Shown: positions 9,003 through 13,322 of the stretch, in pieces
Layout: the number at the start of each line of letters is the position of its first letter
Position numbering within the stretch: position 1 is the stretch's first letter
Source of the DNA: Gymnopilus junonius
Lineage: Eukaryota > Basidiomycota > Agaricomycetes > Agaricales > Galerinaceae
DNA: 13,322 bases
NCBI GenBank assembly: GCA_015501075.1
Contig: JADNYJ010000779.1
Span: 1 to 13,322 of the forward strand
Direction: 5' to 3'
Translations under genes and position numbers: made by a program
The notes under the pieces: generated by a model
Seen by the model: the letters and a program-made list of their open reading frames with translations, nothing else
Databases searched by the model: none
What the model was told of the DNA's origin: nothing

Positions 9003-10159
9003 ATGCAGCAAGGGCGGCGCCGTCCCACTCGTAGGCGAGCCGCGAACGACATTCACGCCCATCTACAAGCAGACAGAGAGCTTCCAGACAAAGCTAGAGC
9101 TTGGCACGAGGTGAGTACGCACCTCTATCATGTGGACTTGGGTCGAATACATACTGATTTGTAGTTTGGTTTCTTCAGCCCTTGGAATCCCTGGCACCCA
9201 GCCATTCCGCCGCCGCCAGCATCGACAAGATAACTGGCTGCGTTGATGCGCGCAGAGCTGGAGCGAGCTTCATCGCCTTCGTCCTCGCTGCCGTCTTGTC
9301 GGCTCATGCTCTCCCCGTAAGTGGTCTTGTGCACCTGTAACCAGCTCTGTTGTTCATGCTGACATCGTTGATTTTTAGACCACTATTCCGGGTGTTGAGG
9401 TGGCCGCTCACGACGTCATTCGTGGCGCAGTGGACGTGCCCTTGAAGCTCGTAGGCATGGCTCAGGTTCCCGTCATGCTTCTCGCAGTTGGAAGCTCGTC
9501 GCCACGGTTCGGGTTGTCGCCACAGCTCTCACAACGGGCGTGATTTGGATGCTCGCCGCCATGAGTCAAGCTCCCGCCACAACTCTCACAACGGGCGCGA
9601 TTGGGAAGCCCGCCGACATGGTTCCGGTTCTCGCCACAGACGCGAATTGGATGCTCGCCGTCATGGCTCCGGTTCTCGTCGCAACTCCCAAAATGGACGT
9701 GGCTTAGAGGCCCACCGCCATGGTTCTGGCTCTCGTCACCGACGTGAGTTAGATACATGCCGCCATGGCTCGGGTTCCCGCCACAACTCTCACAATGGGC
9801 GCGGCTTGGAGGCTTGCTGCTACGGTTCTGGTTCTCGTCACAGACGTGAGCTAGATGCTCGCCGCCATGGTTCAGGCTCCCACCACAACTCCCACAATGG
9901 GCGTGAATTGGAGGCTCACCGCCATGGCTCTGGTTCCCGTCACAGACGCGAATTAGATGCCCGTCGTCATGCCTCGGGCTCTCGCCACAATTCTCACAAC
10001 GGGCGTGGTTTGGATGCTCGTCGCCACAGGCGCGAGTTGGATGCTCGCCGCCATGGGTCTGGTTCTCGCCAATGGCTCTCGCTCTGAACGAGCACTTGAA
10101 GCCGTCGACATGGTGACTCTCACGGACGTAATGGTTCGGAGAGAGCGTTTCTGCAAGTT
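9003..10159 (+). pseudogene. Broken multi-exon gene with an Arg/His/Gly/Ser repeat domain
   Basis: I do not recognise this protein. A first block starts at ATG 9003 (MQQGRRRPTRRR) and runs to a clean donor at 9111. Two intron-like segments follow: 9111-9164 (GTGAGT...TTTGTAG) and 9317-9378 (GTAAGT...TTTTTAG, branch GCTGAC). The exon between them has an open frame with a hydrophobic stretch (ASFIAFVLAAVLSA), but the frames do not join into one protein. From about 9400 the sequence is a repeat domain, read through 9488-10087 as about 12 units of LDARRHGSGSRH with or without NSHNGRE. One-base shifts near 9485 and near 10070, then back again by about 10100, move this frame in and out. The remnant ends with RRHGDSHGRNGSERAF at about 10103-10150. 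No start-to-stop frame exists, so it is scored as broken. Confidence 0.45.
9400..10150 (+). repeat. Minisatellite of alternating 57-bp and 45-bp units (102-bp higher-order period)
   Basis: The array has about 12 clear units plus degraded edges. Long units (57 bp, 19 codons) contain AACTCTCACAATGGGCGT; short units (45 bp, 15 codons) lack it and have CACAGACGC instead. From about 9602 they alternate, giving a 102-bp period of 34 codons; one unit near 10010 is cut to 27 bp. Substitutions among copies fall mostly on third codon positions of the ARRHGSGSRH frame (CGC/CGT, GGT/GGC, TCA/TCC/TCG/TCT). The opposite strand is also open across the whole array (10214-9462), as a by-product. Confidence 0.85.
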
Positions 10160-10379
10160 TAATGGCCCAGTTTTCAGTCTCTGGACGAGGAATGAGGGCT
10201 CTCGTCCTCACCAACTTCGAAGTTCACAAGCTCCCCTCTGTCTTCTCCCTCATCGACCGCGATTGTCTCTCCATAACCGCAGTCAAGGTCGCCAAAACCT
10301 TGCTCCTCACCCAACAAGCTCAAGCTACTCGCATGCGGGAACACAAAGATAGACAGCCTCCGCGACCAGGACAACATAG
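10160..10379 (+). other. Unassigned stretch between repeat remnant and Spt6 fragment
   Basis: One + frame is open from ATG 10192 for about 60 codons (MRALVLTNFEVHKLPSVFSL) and another reads into the Spt6-like segment (ACGNTKIDSLRDQDNIDEF). Neither could be assigned to a known protein. The stretch may be further Spt6 sequence from upstream of the part I can recognise, or unrelated filler. Confidence 0.3.
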
Positions 10380-10911
10380 ATGAATTCAAAGACCTCATGT
10401 CTTGACGAAAACCTGACAATGCTGTCGTTGGTGTTTTCACTATCGCACACTCTGGCCGAAACTCTCTGGCAAAGGGCCAGGACCATATTGGGTGTCGTCA
10501 TTCGTATGGTTTCCAACTCGAGCAAGACCACTTTGTCGACCTATCGGCAAGACCGTGCGATCTTCCAGAAGGTGACAGTCTCATCCGGAAAGTCAAAAAG
10601 GATGAGAATTGGGATGAGTTCCACCACGAAAAGGACCAAGAGCTGTTGGCGAGGATGAAGCGCGCTCAGACCGACCGCACTCGTCGTGTTATCAAGCACC
10701 CTAACTTCCATAATTTCAACACTGCTCAAGCAGAGGCATACCTCAAAAACGGCAACGTGGAGTTGTTGTCATACGGCCGTCTTCCAAAGGCATCAATCAC
10801 TTGGCAGTAACATGGAAGGTTGATGATAAGCTATATCAGCATATTGGTGTGTCTTGTCATCCATCAAAGAAATACTTGACTCAATGTTGCAATAGATGTT
10901 ACGGAAACGAA
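10380..10911 (+). pseudogene. SPT6: Fragment of transcription elongation factor Spt6 (S1 edge and N-terminal SH2)
   Basis: Spt6 is a nuclear histone chaperone that travels with RNA polymerase II; its C-terminal tandem SH2 binds phosphorylated Rpb1. Seen here: FVDLSARPCDLPEGD (10532 onward), a charged linker, then [21 protein letters not shown], the start of the first SH2. After this the frame slips by one base in an A-run near 10745, giving [10 protein letters not shown], and by one more near 10781, giving [15 protein letters not shown] and [14 protein letters not shown] is the phosphopeptide-binding core of Spt6 SH2. An intron (10847-10895, 49 nt) is kept, and IDVTET follows in phase. A TGA at 10403-10405 also interrupts the frame. 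No N-terminal three-quarters and no second SH2 are present, so this is a DNA-level, non-functional copy and not a processed one. The normal gene must be elsewhere. Confidence 0.78.
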
Positions 10912-11463
10912 GGACACCGAGGATATATGGAAGGCTGATTCGACTGAGGAGAAGAAGCGGGCGTTATGGATAAGATGAGGGCTTTCCGAGTAAGTTGGCG
11001 AGGTTCCATTCCGGTGACTTGGTCTGACTTCGTTTTCATAGGATGAAATCCCTGATCGTATTCCTCACCAACACAAGGACAAGGCTTCCGACACTTACAA
11101 CCGCACCATGACCTTCCTTAGCGAGGAGTACTTCCCTGAGGAGCGTCGTGACTAGTTCATCTTCCGCGGAAAGAAGGTTCATTCAAAAATTTTCTGAACT
11201 CTGTGAAACGTCACTTACGCTTTATTCTACAGGAATGCCAGAAGCATGACGACTACCAGAACTCCGTCCGCTGGTTCTTCGGCTACTTTGAGGAGTATGC
11301 CAAGCACCCTCGCAAGGCAGTTGATATCACCGAGAACCGCACTCTCTTTGAACGTATCGCCAATGGCCAGTATCTTCCGCCGTTGATGCTCTCATTGACA
11401 ACGGACAACGCCAACCGTGATGAGGCCTCTACTACACTGGCTTGCCTCTTGGCACTTGTTTCG
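10896..11463 (+). pseudogene. Fragment resembling HAM1-like N-terminal domain proteins
   Basis: Blocks match, from memory, the fungal proteins annotated as HAM1-like N-terminal domain (often with DUF5923): KMRAFRDEIPDRIPHQHKDK, FLSEEYFPEERRD, FIFRGKK, ECQKHDDYQNSVRWFFGYFE and TLFERIANGQ. The function of that family is poorly known. Introns remain at 10990-11041 (GTAAGT...CATAG), 11177-11232 and 11464-11515. Damage: a frameshift near 10970 (KKRA, then MDKMRAF in another frame); TAG at 11153-11155, where the family has Gln; and frame slips after about 11370, where VDALIDN reads in a different frame. The first exon is continuous with the last Spt6-like exon, so the two fragments are fused. Only a middle piece of the protein is present. 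Confidence 0.68.
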
Positions 11464-13322
11464 GTATGATATGTTTTCTCTCTTGAGTCTCAGATTCCTC
11501 TGACATCATTTTCAGGCTATCCATACCACGGCCACGAATTTCTTGCAAAGACGGCTGCAAGCTCTCGTCCCTTCTGCCTGTGGCTAATCCAGTCTCTGGC
11601 TAGTCATCTTGGCTTATAAGCTTGTAACACCCTGACCGACAGCAGTGCTCGCACTTCCTTTGTTTGTGAGGAGCTGAGCGCACTTCGTCGTGGTCAGTGC
11701 CGACGCCATTGGCCGCTCCTTCTGCTCGTCACTTCGCGTTCACCAAAGCCAGGATCACAAGTATGGCTCAGCTCGTCGCTAGTTCATGTGCACGACCCAT
11801 TGAGGCCCAAGAAGCTGCCACCTCCTGCGCGGAGTCGGACATGGGCGGGTGGTGATACCTCAGCTGGTGGCTCGCGCTTTCTTTAGACGATCTCCAGGCA
11901 ATTTATACCTTCTTTCTTGCTGCTGAACTATGGAACATTGTTGAATCCGACACCCAGCTACGTGAGTCCGATTTGGCGATGTTTTTGGCCTGGTTCATCG
12001 GAAATTTTTGCGGTGCTGATCAGCTTGAGCTGAGTGGTGGTGGTGCAGAGCGCTGACCTTTAGATTATATTTTGTAGGGATAGCTCTTACTTCGCAAGCT
12101 TCATACGACATCTATGACCCTGGCATTACTTCGGTTTTTGGATGACGCCCCCTCAACAACTGCCGATTTCTCGGGATACAGCATTATCACCGCTGTGAAT
12201 GTGCTCATCATTGCAGGCACCCTCATCATTAGCGCGGTTCCGTTTGGAGAGCCTTCGTAACTTTTCTACAAGATTCAACAAACCACGATAGTGATCGAGG
12301 CTCTGTCTGTCGCTGTTATCGCTGTATTGCGCCTCCAACCACCGCTGCACGCATTTTTTGAGAGTCCCATGCCTCCAAGCCCTACCAGCCCCAAACAACA
12401 GCCATACTCAACTTTTCTCGATGACTTAGGATGCCGCTGGTCCATGTGCCCAGAGTTGGTGATACTGATCTGGACGACGACCGCAGTGTGCTATCCTGTC
12501 ATTTCGTCTTCAATGTTGTCTTCTTCTTTATCGCCTCCTTTTCCAGATTCATCTGAGTTAAGTCGAGGAGGACGAGGATGATGCAGATGAAGTTCTGGCA
12601 ATTTCTATGCTGGAACTTTTGCCTCCACTACCGACGGCGACACCGACCTCGATAGATTGGGAGCATCACGACAAGCACCAAGGATACGAAACTCGATACC
12701 ACCTCATATACCCTCCGCAATTGTACAACATACCAACAAAATGTCATTCACAACCACCACCCTTGGAATTTTCATCACCGACATCACATGTCTCGCATTT
12801 ACCGCCACTTGGTGACAACGTCCCCACTACGGATTCCTTGCCACTGGACCCTTTGCGACCACCATCGCCCTGGATTTTTCGTCGTGTCATCTGACTGAAC
12901 ACGAACCCACAGAGACGGCTCACCCTCAGCGGGCATGTGGCGGCAAGTTGCCTTCGCTGCTATCGCCCTTGGATCGGCCACCATCTCCTTCACCGCCCAC
13001 GTCGGTATCATCCTCGCTCGCACGGGCAAGCATCAGCAATTTTATCACCTGCTGTTACGCCACTCCCGTCTTCGGATCCGCAATGGAGTGCGATTTACAG
13101 ACGAGCCTGGTCTGGATGACCCTGGGCCTAGGATTCCCCTCTCCTTCGGTCTCAACCGTCGACCTGCCCCCTCTCTTCTCCTCATCTTCGCCATTCTACG
13201 ATTTGGTGATGGTCCAGCCCCCCAAGTCCTTCATCATACAAAATTTACAAACTCTCTGTCACCTTTGCCGCACTTGTTCTCCTCCAACGGCTAAAAGCAC
13301 GCTTTCTGTCTCCTCTCGGTTC
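11464..13322. other. No gene recognised; intron-like and membrane-segment-like pieces
   Basis: No intact gene is visible. Pieces that look genic on the + strand are: an intron-like segment at 11464-11515; an open stretch 11856-12053 (66 codons, LDDLQAIYTFFLAAELWNIV) containing an alternative intron-like segment 11962-12023 (GTGAGT...TGATCAG); a 48-codon ATG frame at 12114-12260 with one likely membrane span (SIITAVNVLIIAGTLIISA); a frame from 12560 starting with acidic residues (VEEDEDDADE) and turning Pro-rich; and a frame from 12935 with a hydrophobic start (MWRQVAFAAIALGSATISF). These may be remnants of one or more membrane-protein genes, but frames break and no family was recognised. Confidence 0.35.

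Noticed and set aside
9400..10150. CRISPR array.
   Set aside because: Units are directly contiguous, diverged and coding in one frame; there are no unique spacers, and the host is a eukaryote.
12153..12398. Minus-strand 81-codon frame with a charged helix-like product.
   Set aside because: It has no ATG at its start, no splice context, and no recognised motif.

Overview
The window looks like nuclear DNA from a mushroom-forming basidiomycete (Agaricomycetes). The evidence is the many short GT-AG introns (mostly 48-62 nt, with CTRAY-like branch points) and two protein families common in such fungi: DUF6532 and the 2OG-Fe(II) JBP1/TET-type oxygenase. Only the C-terminal oxygenase, the DUF6532 block and two gene fragments on the right were recognised, all by eye and without a database search.

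Left half (about 1-7,182), minus strand. After 640 bases without a gene, which include a 21-22 bp tandem repeat, come two genes in the same orientation. The first is a nine-exon gene (2842 to 645) whose C-terminal half looks like DUF6532. The second, 215 bp upstream of it, runs from 7182 to 3058. It has about 13 exons and ends in a JBP1/TET-like dioxygenase domain that keeps the H-x-D...H...R set. Splice phases agree along almost the whole gene, but two in-frame TGA codons and one ambiguous intron leave it unclear whether a full-length protein is made. A CCA/CCT microsatellite lies inside it. A GC-rich upstream region carries three copies of GACGCGAC, an E-box and an MluI-type box, followed by a 44-nt hairpin.

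Right half (about 7,400-13,322). Base composition changes and the + strand becomes C/pyrimidine-rich. No intact gene was found. Instead there is a series of broken + strand pieces that keep their introns: an intron-like element (7618-7689); a fragment with a 57/45-bp coding minisatellite whose copies differ mainly at third codon positions; a piece of the transcription factor Spt6 covering the tandem SH2 start; and, joined to it within an exon, a piece resembling HAM1-like N-terminal domain proteins. The last 1.8 kb holds intron-like and membrane-segment-like pieces that were not identified. Frameshifts and stop codons show that these pieces are not functional as read here.

Overall, a candidate DNA-base oxidase gene and a DUF6532 neighbour lie beside a patchwork of captured or decayed gene fragments. 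A functional link between the two genes, or between them and the patchwork, is inference only.
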